Positions 1 through 7,009 of a DNA stretch of 20,319 nucleotides are shown piece by piece. Origin of the DNA: CAYFUL01 sp964346375 (lineage in GTDB: Bacteria > Bacillota > Clostridia > Tissierellales > Peptoniphilaceae); NCBI GenBank assembly GCA_964346375.1, contig CAYFUL010000026.1, positions 1 to 20,319 on the forward strand. Reading direction: 5' to 3'. A model generated the notes under the pieces. The model saw only the letters and a list, made by a program, of their open reading frames with translations, was not told the DNA's origin and ran no database searches. Both the position numbers and the translations under genes were made by a program. The number at the start of each line of letters is the position of its first letter. Positions within the stretch are counted from its first letter, which is position 1.

Positions 1-62
1 GCCCATATCGCTTTAATGTTTTCTTTGATTAAATGGAAAAAAATCTGGGGATATATATGTAT

Positions 63-70
63 AAGGAGGG
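63..70 (+). promoter_or_regulatory. Ribosome binding site of the panE-like gene
   Basis: AAGGAGGG lies six bases before the ATG at 77 and is a near-perfect Shine-Dalgarno sequence, which fixes this start. Bases 1-62 are AT-rich. I see no convincing -35/-10 pair there, so the promoter may lie upstream of the window. Confidence 0.8.
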
Positions 71-76
71 ATTACT

Positions 77-988
77 ATGAAAATAGCAGTAATCGGAGCA
101 GGATCTATGGGAAGCCTCTACGGAGGATTTCTATCAAAAAAACACGATGTATATCTTATAGATGTATGGCAAGAACATGTAGATAAGATAAATTCAGATG
201 GACTAATCTTAGAGGAACTAGATGGAACGCAAAATAAATTTTTTCCAAAGGCTGTAACCTCTACAGAGGGAGTACCTGAAGTTGACTTAGTAATAGTTTT
301 TGTAAAGAGTATTCAAACGGCAGAGTCACTAAAAAACCACTCTTCAATAATTGGCAAAAATACTATTCTAATGTCACTTCAAAATGGATATGGAAACGAC
401 AGAGATATGGTTGAATACGCAGACGTTGATAGAATTGTAATGGGTACTACTTCCCATGGCTGCTATGTAATTGGTCCGGGACATGTAAAACACGCGGGAG
501 TAGGGGATACTATTATTGGAACCTATTCAGATAATCAAGAGGCGGCTGAAAAATTAAAGGACGTTTTTGAAGAAGTTGGTTTTGTTACTTTGGTAAACGA
601 AAATGTTAAGACCCTAGTTCTTAAAAAACTCTTTGTAAATATTGGAATTAATCCACTAACTGCACTACTTGATGTAAAAAATTCTAGAATGGCGGATAAT
701 GAATTTTTAAGAGAGGTTGCCAAGAGTTTAGTCTATGAAGCGGTAGATGTAGCAGTAAAATCAGGACTTGAATTTGATGCAGAAGAGGAATTTGACCATG
801 TTTGTGAAGTTGCCCATCTCACTGGTGAAAATATTTCATCTATGAGGGCAGACGTTCAGAGAAAAAGACCTACTGAAATAGGTAAGATTAATGGTGCAAT
901 TGTAACCATGGCAGAGGACCTTGGAATTGAAGCACCTGCTAACAAACTTATTGTAGATCTTATAAGAGCAAAGGAACTTGAATATTAA
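77..988 (+). CDS. Ketopantoate reductase (PanE/ApbA) family 2-oxo acid reductase
   Basis: This 303-residue protein has the length and layout of the 2-dehydropantoate 2-reductase family, cytosolic NAD(P)H enzymes that reduce a 2-oxo acid to a hydroxy acid. What is seen: an N-terminal Rossmann motif GAGSMG (residues 7-12), the LQNGYGN segment (101-107), the GHVKHAG segment (135-141), and KKLFVNIGINPLTAL (183-197). That last segment contains the family's catalytic Lys (about K184) and the Asn/Asn-Pro region, followed by the helical C-terminal domain. The gene is 11 bases before dctP and probably shares its transcript. No other pantothenate gene is nearby. A role as a reductase for an imported 2-oxo acid is therefore as likely as a role in pantothenate synthesis, and I do not give the symbol panE. 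The family call is firm; the substrate is inference. Confidence 0.87.
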   Translation: MKIAVIGAGSMGSLYGGFLSKKHDVYLIDVWQEHVDKINSDGLILEELDGTQNKFFPKAVTSTEGVPEVDLVIVFVKSIQTAESLKNHSSIIGKNTILMSLQNGYGNDRDMVEYADVDRIVMGTTSHGCYVIGPGHVKHAGVGDTIIGTYSDNQEAAEKLKDVFEEVGFVTLVNENVKTLVLKKLFVNIGINPLTALLDVKNSRMADNEFLREVAKSLVYEAVDVAVKSGLEFDAEEEFDHVCEVAHLTGENISSMRADVQRKRPTEIGKINGAIVTMAEDLGIEAPANKLIVDLIRAKELEY

Positions 989-999
989 AGGAGGAAATT

Positions 1000-2007
1000 A
1001 TGAAAAAGTTTATGGTATTAATACTAAGTTTATTACTTCTTCTTACTGCCTGTGGTGGCGGTGGAAATAAACCAGCGGCAGATGCCGGTGGATCTGATGG
1101 ACAGATTGTACTACAAGCGTCTCATAGTTTATCGGCTACTCACCCCTACCATCTAGGACTTGAAAAGTATGCAGAGGAAGTTGCAAAGAAAACTGATGGA
1201 AAGGTAAAAATTGATATATTCCACTCTGGTCAGTTAGGGAACGAAAGAGATAATATTGAAGGACTACAACTTGGTACCCTTGATATAGCAGTTAGTTCAA
1301 CTGGACCTGTTGGAACTTTTGAACCAACTTTCCAAATTCTAGATCTTCCATACCTATTTACTACTGGTGAAGAGGCAGACAAGGTACTAGATGGTGAAAT
1401 TGGAGATGAAATTTTAGCAAAACTAGATGCTATTGGTGTAAAGGGCGCAGCATTTTGGGAAAATGGATTTAGAAATCTTACTAACTCTGTACGACCAGTT
1501 AATTCTGTTGCAGATATGAAGGGATTAAAGATAAGAACTATGCAAAATGAGGTTCAAATGGAAGCCTACAAGGCTCTTGGAACTGACCCTACTCCTATGG
1601 CATACTCTGAAGTATTTACTTCTCTTCAACAAAAGGTACTTGATGGACAGGAAAATCCACTTCCAGTAATTTACAATGACAAACTATATGAAGTTCAAGA
1701 GAATCTTGCTCTAACTAAGGTAATCTACTCTCCAGCAATGCTACTAATTTCAAATAAGACATTTGAAAAAGTAGATGAGGAAACAGCAAAGATATTAGTT
1801 GAAACTGCAAAGGAAGTTGCAGCTTATCAAAAGGGACTTATTAGAGAACAAGAAGCTGAACAGTTAAAACTTCTTGAGGAAGCTGGAATGAAAATTACTG
1901 AACCAGACTTAACAGAGTTTAAAGCAGCAGTTCAACCAGTATATGATAAATACGCAAATCAATTTGATAAGGTACTTTTAGACAGAATATTAGAAGCAAC
2001 TAAATAG
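1000..2007 (+). CDS. dctP: TRAP transporter solute-binding lipoprotein (DctP family)
   Basis: This 335-residue extracytoplasmic receptor captures a carboxylate-type solute and delivers it to the DctQM permease. It begins with a lipoprotein signal peptide: a Lys-Lys start, a hydrophobic run and the lipobox LTAC with Cys18, followed by a Gly/Asp-rich linker to about residue 33. The body shows DctP hallmarks, including GLKIRTMQN (about 175-182), whose Arg179 aligns with the Arg that clamps the substrate carboxylate in this family. The PMAYSEVFTSLQQKVLDGQEN segment also fits the family. Its ribosome site AAAGGAGG (987-994) overlaps the stop of the upstream gene, which fits co-transcription. The substrate cannot be read from sequence. 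The neighbouring PanE-like reductase suggests a 2-oxo or hydroxy acid, which is inference. Confidence 0.93.
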   Translation: MKKFMVLILSLLLLLTACGGGGNKPAADAGGSDGQIVLQASHSLSATHPYHLGLEKYAEEVAKKTDGKVKIDIFHSGQLGNERDNIEGLQLGTLDIAVSSTGPVGTFEPTFQILDLPYLFTTGEEADKVLDGEIGDEILAKLDAIGVKGAAFWENGFRNLTNSVRPVNSVADMKGLKIRTMQNEVQMEAYKALGTDPTPMAYSEVFTSLQQKVLDGQENPLPVIYNDKLYEVQENLALTKVIYSPAMLLISNKTFEKVDEETAKILVETAKEVAAYQKGLIREQEAEQLKLLEEAGMKITEPDLTEFKAAVQPVYDKYANQFDKVLLDRILEATK

Positions 2008-2015
2008 GTGGTAGT

Positions 2016-2498
2016 ATGTTAAAGAAGATTAATGACTTTCTGTACAAAGTACTAGGCTATATACTGGTAGTATTACTTGCAGCCATGGTAGCCATAATAT
2101 TTTTACAGGTGGTTTATAGAATAAGAAAGGGGGCTCTTACTTGGTCTGAGGAGCTGGCAAGGTATATTATGATATATCTAACCTTTATTGGAGCCGCCCT
2201 TGCAGTTAGAGAACAGTCACTAATCTCGGTGGAAGCAGTAATGGTACTGCTTCCTCCAGGGGTTAGAAAAATTATTAGCATTGTTGTAGATATTCTTACA
2301 GAAGTGGTTTTTATAATAATGATTTACTTTGGGTTTAAATTATTTAAAGTTACTATGACTCAAATAAGTCCAGTATTAAAGATTCCAATGGGATATATTT
2401 ATTTAGCTATTGTAATAGGATTCTTTTTAATGGCATTATTTAATGTTGAGAATATTATTAGCAGGGTAAGGAAAGTGGAGGTGGAAGATGGGAAGTAA
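2016..2498 (+). CDS. dctQ: TRAP transporter small permease (DctQ family)
   Basis: This 160-residue membrane protein has four hydrophobic segments (about residues 12-32, 45-65, 85-110 and 125-145), the usual DctQ topology. The segment RKGALTWSEELARYIMIYLTFIGAALAVRE fits the conserved W-x-E-E-x-x-R-y region of the family. In TRAP systems it pairs with the large permease and helps couple sodium-driven import. An AGGTGG ribosome site lies at 2006-2011. The last 11 bases overlap the start of dctM, so the two subunits are probably translationally coupled. Confidence 0.92.
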   Translation: MLKKINDFLYKVLGYILVVLLAAMVAIIFLQVVYRIRKGALTWSEELARYIMIYLTFIGAALAVREQSLISVEAVMVLLPPGVRKIISIVVDILTEVVFIIMIYFGFKLFKVTMTQISPVLKIPMGYIYLAIVIGFFLMALFNVENIISRVRKVEVEDGK

Positions 2499-3774
2499 TG
2501 CAGCATTAGTTTTATTTGGAACTCTAATAATCTGTTTTATAGTACAAGTTCCAATAGTTTTTTCACTATTAATTTCCTCTCTTGCAACTCTAGCACTTAC
2601 AACTTCCATTCCACTTGAAGTTGCTGCACAGAGACTTTTTACTGCAACAGATTCCTTTGCATTTATGGCAATTCCATTTTTTATACTTGCAGGAAATTTA
2701 ATGAGTAGTGGAGGGATTTCAAAGAGGCTTATAAATTTTGCAAATACCCTTTTTGGACACTATGCCGGAGGACTTGGAATAGTATCAGTAGTTGCCTGTA
2801 TGTTTTTTGCGGCAATATCAGGTTCAGGAGCGGCGACAACTGCTGCCATAGGAGGAATAATGATTCCTGCCATGGTTGAGAAAAAATACGACTTGGGTTT
2901 TTCTGCGGCACTAAACGCATCTGCGGGAGGAATTGGAGTAATAATTCCACCAAGTATTCCATTTGTAACCTATGCAGTTCTTACAGGAGCATCTGTAAGT
3001 AAACTATTCCTAGCGGGAATTATGCCAGGGATACTAATGGGAATTTCCCTTATAGTTGCCCTTAAAATAATATCTGGAAAAAGGGGATACAAGGAGAGCG
3101 TAGTATATACTTGGAATGATAGATGGGTAGCTTTTAAAGATGCAATACTTGCCTTAATAATGCCTGTAATAGTACTGGGGGGAATATATTCTGGAAAGTT
3201 TACTGCAACAGAGAGTTCAGTAGTAGCGGTAGTATATGGATTAGTAGTTGGAGTATTTGTATACAAGGATTTAAACAAGGAAAATCTAGTACAGATTTTT
3301 AGAGATTCTGCAGTAAGTACAGCATCAATACTAATTCTTATAGCAACGGCGTCATTATTTGGATGGATTTTAACAAGTAATAGAATACCAGATGTAATTG
3401 CCCAAGGATTTTTAACCCTAAGTTCAAATAAGTATGTACTACTATTTTTAATAAACATACTCCTATTTATACTAGGTACTTTTATGGATACAGTAGCGGC
3501 GTTAATAATAGTTGTGCCAATACTCTTCCCAATAGCACAAAGTATTGGAGTAGATCCAATTCACTTTGGTATGATAGTTTGTACAAATCTATCAGTTGGA
3601 CAAATTACACCTCCATTTGGAGTAAATCTATTTGTAGCAAGTGGAGTGGCAAAGGTAAAGATGGAGGTAATAATAAAGGAATTACTACCATTCTTCCTAG
3701 CATTAGTAATAGCAGTATTTATGGTAACCTATATTCCACAGATTTCACTATTCCTTGTAAATATGTTTATGTAA
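2488..3774 (+). CDS. dctM: TRAP transporter large permease (DctM family)
   Basis: This 428-residue polytopic protein has about 12 hydrophobic segments. It matches the DctM/SiaM translocating subunit, which moves solute with sodium ions. Visible family signatures include FAFMAIPFFILAGNLMSSGG, the SGSGAATTAAIGGIMIPAM stretch (about residues 111-129), NASAGGIGVIIPPSIPFV, and the second-half repeat TPPFGVNLFVASGV near the C-terminus. The ATG lies inside the end of dctQ and is preceded by GGAGGTGG. I see no terminator after the stop, so transcription may continue into the SLH gene. Confidence 0.93.
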   Translation: MGSNAALVLFGTLIICFIVQVPIVFSLLISSLATLALTTSIPLEVAAQRLFTATDSFAFMAIPFFILAGNLMSSGGISKRLINFANTLFGHYAGGLGIVSVVACMFFAAISGSGAATTAAIGGIMIPAMVEKKYDLGFSAALNASAGGIGVIIPPSIPFVTYAVLTGASVSKLFLAGIMPGILMGISLIVALKIISGKRGYKESVVYTWNDRWVAFKDAILALIMPVIVLGGIYSGKFTATESSVVAVVYGLVVGVFVYKDLNKENLVQIFRDSAVSTASILILIATASLFGWILTSNRIPDVIAQGFLTLSSNKYVLLFLINILLFILGTFMDTVAALIIVVPILFPIAQSIGVDPIHFGMIVCTNLSVGQITPPFGVNLFVASGVAKVKMEVIIKELLPFFLALVIAVFMVTYIPQISLFLVNMFM

Positions 3775-3831
3775 CTTAAACGACATAGAATTAATAGGGG
3801 GATTGGACTATAATTTAAGTAGGAGGAATAT

Positions 3832-5367
3832 ATGAGAAAAATACTATTTTTAATAATGCTTTTAATTCCTACTACGATTTTTGCAGCAGGGGATATTAAC
3901 GTATCCTTTGAACAACCTGGCTCCTATAAGGCAAATAAAGGGGAGAACTTAGAATATATATTAAAGATAAATCTCCCAGAGAATTTTGCAAATAGATATA
4001 GGGAATTTGCTGTAACAATATTAATGGATCCAGATTTAGAAGTAGGAAACTCGCAAGTTGAAGGAACGGAATTAATAGAAGGGGAAGTAACCCTTAAAAC
4101 TTCAAATATTTCAGAGGATAGAACGATAATTACATTTGTAGCAGGAAGTATGGAAAAGATAAATTCCAATACCATCTCCATAAAAATTCCAACAACTGTA
4201 AAGGTAAATCAAGGAGAGAATAAGCAGTTTGAAAACTCCTTTGTACTTACCTATACAGATAAGGACGGAGTAGAAAATTCCAGCCAAAAAAATGTAACAA
4301 CGGGAAATTCATCAGACGAAAATTTAAAAGTAGAGGCAGTTTATTCCAATACTGATAAGATAGTGGGAACGACAAAGCCAGGGTCGGAAGTAACACTTAC
4401 AGTAGGTGGAAAATTTGTAGGAAAGGCTATAGCACAGTCAGACGGAGTATTCAATATCTTTGTAGCACCATTTCAAGTAGGAACAACCCTAGAATTTTCA
4501 TCAGACTTAGACGGAGAGAAGTCCAGTACAAAATTAATAGTAATAGACGAGTCCCAAAAAAGTGAAGTAGAGAGGGAAGTAGTACAGGCACCAATAGATG
4601 AAAATGCAAGGGAGAGATTAATAGTCCTAGTTGATTTGGCAAAGAGTATAAATATCTCCTCCTCAACAAGAGAGGAAAGGGCAATGGTAAACGCAGCCAT
4701 AGCACAGGGAGAGTATATAGCCATAAAACGTTCAGTAACGGAAAAGGAAGTAAGCGCAGCATTAGATCTACTGGTAAGTTCAATAAAGGCAATAAGAGTA
4801 CCATTTATGAGTGGATATACAGATGGAACATTTAAGCCCAATAACAAATTTACTAGAGCAGAAGCGGCAACGGTAATAACGAAGATGAGTACAGATGAAA
4901 ATCTTGGGGGAATATTTACACCATTTACAGACGTGGACCAATCCAAGTGGTATGCAGATAATATAGGGTATGCTGCAAGAATTGGAGCAATAAAAGGCTA
5001 CGATGATGGAAAATTCAAACCAGAGAAGTTCATTACAAGAGCAGAATTTGCAACCATGGTAGTAAACTACGCAAATCTAAGGGATTCAAACTATAGTATG
5101 ATGAGATTTAAAGACGTAGATGAAAAACATTGGGCATATGAAAATATTGCAATAGTTTATAATGCGTCAATAATGAGGGGAAAGAGTGAAACGAAATTTG
5201 CCCCAGATGATGAGATAACAAGACAGGAAGTTGCAGTAGTAATAAATAAGCTAAAGAATAGAAATCCAAATAAGGCGTTTATAAATGAGTATAGCGAAAA
5301 CCCATTTAAGGACGTAAATAAAAAGATGTGGAGTTACTACGAGATAATGGAAGTAACAGGAAGCTAA
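3832..5367 (+). CDS. Secreted surface protein with Ig-like domains and C-terminal SLH repeats
   Basis: This 511-residue exported protein was probably built to sit on the cell wall. A signal peptide covers residues 1-19 (likely cleavage after AFA-like IFA). Two beta-rich modules follow. Residues about 20-155 look like a cohesin or isopeptide-type adhesin domain. Residues about 165-238 look like a bacterial Ig-like domain (TTKPGSEVTLTV, GVFNI). Residues about 255-322 are a helical, FIVAR-like spacer. The C-terminus carries SLH repeats: SGYTDGTFKP with TRAEAA (327-346), FTDVDQSKWYADN to TRAEFA (365-407), FKDVDEKHWAYEN to TRQEVA (426-468), and a final half repeat FKDVNKKMW (492-500). SLH domains usually bind pyruvylated wall polymer. 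The ribosome site AGGAGG is at 3821-3826. The ligand or partner is unknown. Confidence 0.85.
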   Translation: MRKILFLIMLLIPTTIFAAGDINVSFEQPGSYKANKGENLEYILKINLPENFANRYREFAVTILMDPDLEVGNSQVEGTELIEGEVTLKTSNISEDRTIITFVAGSMEKINSNTISIKIPTTVKVNQGENKQFENSFVLTYTDKDGVENSSQKNVTTGNSSDENLKVEAVYSNTDKIVGTTKPGSEVTLTVGGKFVGKAIAQSDGVFNIFVAPFQVGTTLEFSSDLDGEKSSTKLIVIDESQKSEVEREVVQAPIDENARERLIVLVDLAKSINISSSTREERAMVNAAIAQGEYIAIKRSVTEKEVSAALDLLVSSIKAIRVPFMSGYTDGTFKPNNKFTRAEAATVITKMSTDENLGGIFTPFTDVDQSKWYADNIGYAARIGAIKGYDDGKFKPEKFITRAEFATMVVNYANLRDSNYSMMRFKDVDEKHWAYENIAIVYNASIMRGKSETKFAPDDEITRQEVAVVINKLKNRNPNKAFINEYSENPFKDVNKKMWSYYEIMEVTGS

Positions 5368-5370
5368 AAA

Positions 5371-5394
5371 GTCGGCAGAGATGCCGATTTTTTT
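5371..5394 (+). terminator. Rho-independent terminator after the SLH gene
   Basis: A perfect 6-bp stem TCGGCA/TGCCGA (5372-5377 with 5382-5387) with a GAGA loop is followed at once by seven T residues. It starts four bases after the SLH stop codon. Confidence 0.9.
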
Positions 5395-5414
5395 GAAAAT
5401 ATTTTTGAAAATAT
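5391..5414. repeat. Two tandem 12-bp units TTTTGAAAATAT
   Basis: The unit TTTTGAAAATAT occurs twice in exact tandem (5391-5402 and 5403-5414). The first copy shares its T run with the SLH terminator, and the first copy also supplies a possible -35 (TTGAAA) for the toxin-antitoxin promoter. It could be an UP-like element, a binding site, or a chance slippage duplication. Confidence 0.6.
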
Positions 5415-5446
5415 TGTAGAATAAAAAATAACGTGTTACAATTGTA
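5393..5446 (+). promoter_or_regulatory. Candidate promoter and palindromic operator of the toxin-antitoxin operon
   Basis: Two overlapping sigma-A-like pairs are visible: TTGAAA (5393-5398), 18 bases, TAGAAT (5417-5422); and TTGTAG (5414-5419), 17 bases, TACAAT (5437-5442). A perfect 10-bp palindrome, TACAATTGTA (5437-5446), covers the second -10 box. It sits just ahead of the ribosome site AGAGGTGG (5451-5458). The position suits autorepression by the ribbon-helix-helix antitoxin, as is usual for such operons. Which promoter is used is uncertain. Confidence 0.5.
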
Positions 5447-5462
5447 GTACAGAGGTGGTAAA

Positions 5463-5687
5463 ATGAGCGTAGTAAATGTAAGAATTTCAGAAGAAGATAA
5501 GGATTTATTCTCCAAGTATGCACAGTTTAACAATATGACATTATCCGAGCTATTTAGAACAGCAGTAATGGAAAAAATTGAGGACGAATACGATTTAGAA
5601 GTAGTTAGGGATTATGAGGAGAGAAAAGAAAGAGGAGAAGTCGAATATATTACCCATGAAGAACTTCTTAGAGAATTAGACCTATGA
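5463..5687 (+). CDS. RelB-like ribbon-helix-helix antitoxin
   Basis: This is a 74-residue acidic protein. Residues 3-10 (VVNVRISE) form a likely beta strand, followed by helices through about residue 45 (NMTLSELFRTAVMEKIEDEY). This is the RelB/DUF6290-type ribbon-helix-helix DNA-binding fold. The highly charged C-terminal tail (about 46-74) would wrap the toxin. The stop codon overlaps the toxin start in an ATGA, which is the classic coupled antitoxin-toxin order. Family knowledge suggests that it neutralises the toxin and represses its own operon. The pairing is firm; the exact subfamily is less so. Confidence 0.88.
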   Translation: MSVVNVRISEEDKDLFSKYAQFNNMTLSELFRTAVMEKIEDEYDLEVVRDYEERKERGEVEYITHEELLRELDL

Positions 5688-5953
5688 AATTTGAAGTAAT
5701 ATATGACAGAAAATATGTTAAGGAGTTTAAAAAATTAGATAAATCAGTCCAGAAAATGATAAATGGATGGATTGAAAAAAATCTAATAGACTGTGAAGAT
5801 CCAAGAGTACATGGTAAGGCGCTATCCTATAATTACAGCGGATACTGGAGGTACAGAGTGGGAAACTATCGACTTGTAGCAGAGATAAGAGACTCAGAAC
5901 TGGTAATACTTATGGTAGATGTAGGACATAGAAGTGAAATCTATCGGGTATAA
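5684..5953 (+). CDS. RelE-family mRNA interferase toxin
   Basis: This 89-residue basic protein matches the RelE/ParE fold: an N-terminal strand (KFEVIYDRKYVKEFKKLDK), two helices, then the core beta sheet. The segment SGYWRYRVGNYRLVAEI (52-68) carries the conserved R56/R58/R63 cluster. The C-terminal VDVGHRSEIYRV (78-89) carries R83 and Y87, matching the positions of the catalytic Arg and Tyr of RelE ribonucleases. RelE members cut mRNA in the ribosomal A site. ParE members, which poison gyrase, share the fold. The conserved Arg/Tyr end favours RelE. A bidirectional terminator follows. Confidence 0.88.
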   Translation: MKFEVIYDRKYVKEFKKLDKSVQKMINGWIEKNLIDCEDPRVHGKALSYNYSGYWRYRVGNYRLVAEIRDSELVILMVDVGHRSEIYRV

Positions 5954-5970
5954 ATCTTAATAGATATATT

Positions 5971-6009
5971 AAAAGGGACCAATGGGAAATTCCACTGGTC
6001 CTCTTTTTT
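5971..6009. terminator. Bidirectional terminator between relE and the EFR1 gene
   Basis: GGACCA (5976-5981) pairs with TGGTCC (5996-6001). After one A/C mismatch, TGG (5983-5985) pairs with CCA (5992-5994) around a 6-base loop. A T run (6004-6009) follows on the plus strand, and an A run (5971-5974) gives a T run on the minus strand. It therefore serves both convergent genes. Confidence 0.8.
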
Positions 6010-6817
6010 ATACAAAGTATTCTGGTTCTGCTCTTCTTGCATAGACTTCCTCTAGTTCGCGGGCGTGGTATAGGTATCCTTCGTCGTCAAAGTATTTTGC
6101 CTCTACTGGACATTTTTTTATACAGGCACAACATTTCATACATATTCCTGGAACTTCTTCCACATTGTCGTAATTTATGGCTCCCATTGGACAAATTTCT
6201 GCGCAGAGTTTACAGTCTGTGCATTTTTCCATATCTGTCTTTGGTTTTACCTTTCGTATATCTATTCCATTTCCATGGCGATCCCTTGGGGTGTAGTATG
6301 GGCGAAGGGGATACTCTCCTCCAACTATGACTTTTGAAAAATCTTGGGCTTTTATTTTTTCTACTATCTTTTTTGAAAACTCGTCTATTACTTTATAGTC
6401 CTCATCATCAGGGCGATTCTTTCCCAGTATTTTTGAGAAGGAATGCTCTCCTATAAATGCTCCCCCTGCAATTACAACTCCTCCATGTTCTTCAAATATC
6501 TTTGATAGCTCCATTAAACAGTCGTCATAATTTCTATTGCCATATAGGGCGATGGTTACTACCTTTGCTCCTGATGCCTCCATTGTGTTTAAATAGGGCA
6601 GTAATAAATTTGGTACTCTTCCTGCTATTGTTGGTACTCCTGCTATTACTAAGTCGTCTTCTGTAAATTTTGGCGGCGTATTTCTACTACTTGGCAGGGA
6701 AAAATCATAGTCTACTTCTTCTAAATTTAATTCCTCTTTTAAATTTTTTCCAATTCTATGTACTACGTTCTTAGTTGTGTCTGTCCCTGTAAAATAAAAT
6801 TCCACTATTCTCTTCAT
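6008..6817 (-). CDS. EFR1-type flavodoxin-like/2[4Fe-4S] ferredoxin fusion protein
   Basis: This 269-residue cytosolic redox protein combines a flavodoxin-like N-terminal domain (about residues 1-160, starting KRIVEFYFTGTDTT, which resembles an FMN phosphate-binding loop) with a C-terminal bacterial ferredoxin domain. The ferredoxin part has two cluster motifs: C199-x2-C202-x2-C205-x3-C209-P, and C226-x2-C229-x2-C232-x3-C236-P. Each should hold a [4Fe-4S] cluster. This is the architecture of the EFR1 family, common in anaerobic Firmicutes, whose partners are mostly unknown. The ribosome site GGGAGG (read from 6828 to 6823) supports the ATG at 6817. It is a monocistronic gene facing the toxin-antitoxin pair. 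Confidence 0.88.
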   Translation of the reverse strand: MKRIVEFYFTGTDTTKNVVHRIGKNLKEELNLEEVDYDFSLPSSRNTPPKFTEDDLVIAGVPTIAGRVPNLLLPYLNTMEASGAKVVTIALYGNRNYDDCLMELSKIFEEHGGVVIAGGAFIGEHSFSKILGKNRPDDEDYKVIDEFSKKIVEKIKAQDFSKVIVGGEYPLRPYYTPRDRHGNGIDIRKVKPKTDMEKCTDCKLCAEICPMGAINYDNVEEVPGICMKCCACIKKCPVEAKYFDDEGYLYHARELEEVYARRAEPEYFV

Positions 6818-6872
6818 AATTTCCTCCCATTGAAAATATTTTCCTTAATCGTAATTTTATCATACTTTTTCT

Positions 6873-6892
6873 GTTTAAAGTAGTTTTTAAAC
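6873..6892. promoter_or_regulatory. 20-bp inverted repeat in the divergent EFR1/EF-G-like promoter region
   Basis: GTTTAAA (6873-6879) and TTTAAAC (6886-6892) form a perfect 7-bp inverted repeat with a 6-base spacer. It lies about 55 bases upstream of the EFR1 start, within the 192-bp divergent spacer 6818-7009. It may be a repressor or activator site, but AT-rich DNA yields such repeats by chance. The rest of the spacer holds weak -10-like sequences for the minus gene (for example TATGAT reading 6864 to 6859) and no gene. Confidence 0.3.
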
Positions 6893-6972
6893 CCTTGTAT
6901 TTAGACTTTTATACCATTTCTAAATGGGATTGGTATTTTTCAGTCATTAGGAATATATTTTTTTCATCTATG

Positions 6973-6981
6973 TGGTATAAT
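6973..6981 (+). promoter_or_regulatory. Extended -10 promoter of the EF-G-like gene
   Basis: TGGTATAAT is a perfect extended -10 element. No good -35 box is visible at the usual spacing, which extended -10 promoters tolerate. Transcription would start near 6988, leaving a short leader with the ribosome site AAGGAGG at 6997-7003. Confidence 0.6.
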
Positions 6982-7009
6982 AATAGCAACACGTTTAAGG
7001 AGGAAATAT

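Noticed and set aside
3809..3814. TATAAT before the SLH gene as its promoter
   Set aside because: A start site seven bases downstream would fall in the AGGAGG ribosome site, and there is no good -35. Read-through from dctM is as likely.
4451..4946. Minus-strand open frames inside the SLH gene
   Set aside because: They have biased, leucine- or serine-rich composition, no ribosome site, and lie opposite a well-supported gene. They are shadows, as are the other antisense frames in clpC, radA and the EF-G-like gene.
5391..5414. Tandem 12-mers as the start of a CRISPR array
   Set aside because: There are only two units, with no spacers, and no cas genes are in the window.
6911..6940. ATACCA/TGGTAT hairpin with T run as a terminator
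   Set aside because: The stem is six A/T-rich pairs with a 14-base loop, and no plus-strand gene ends just before it.
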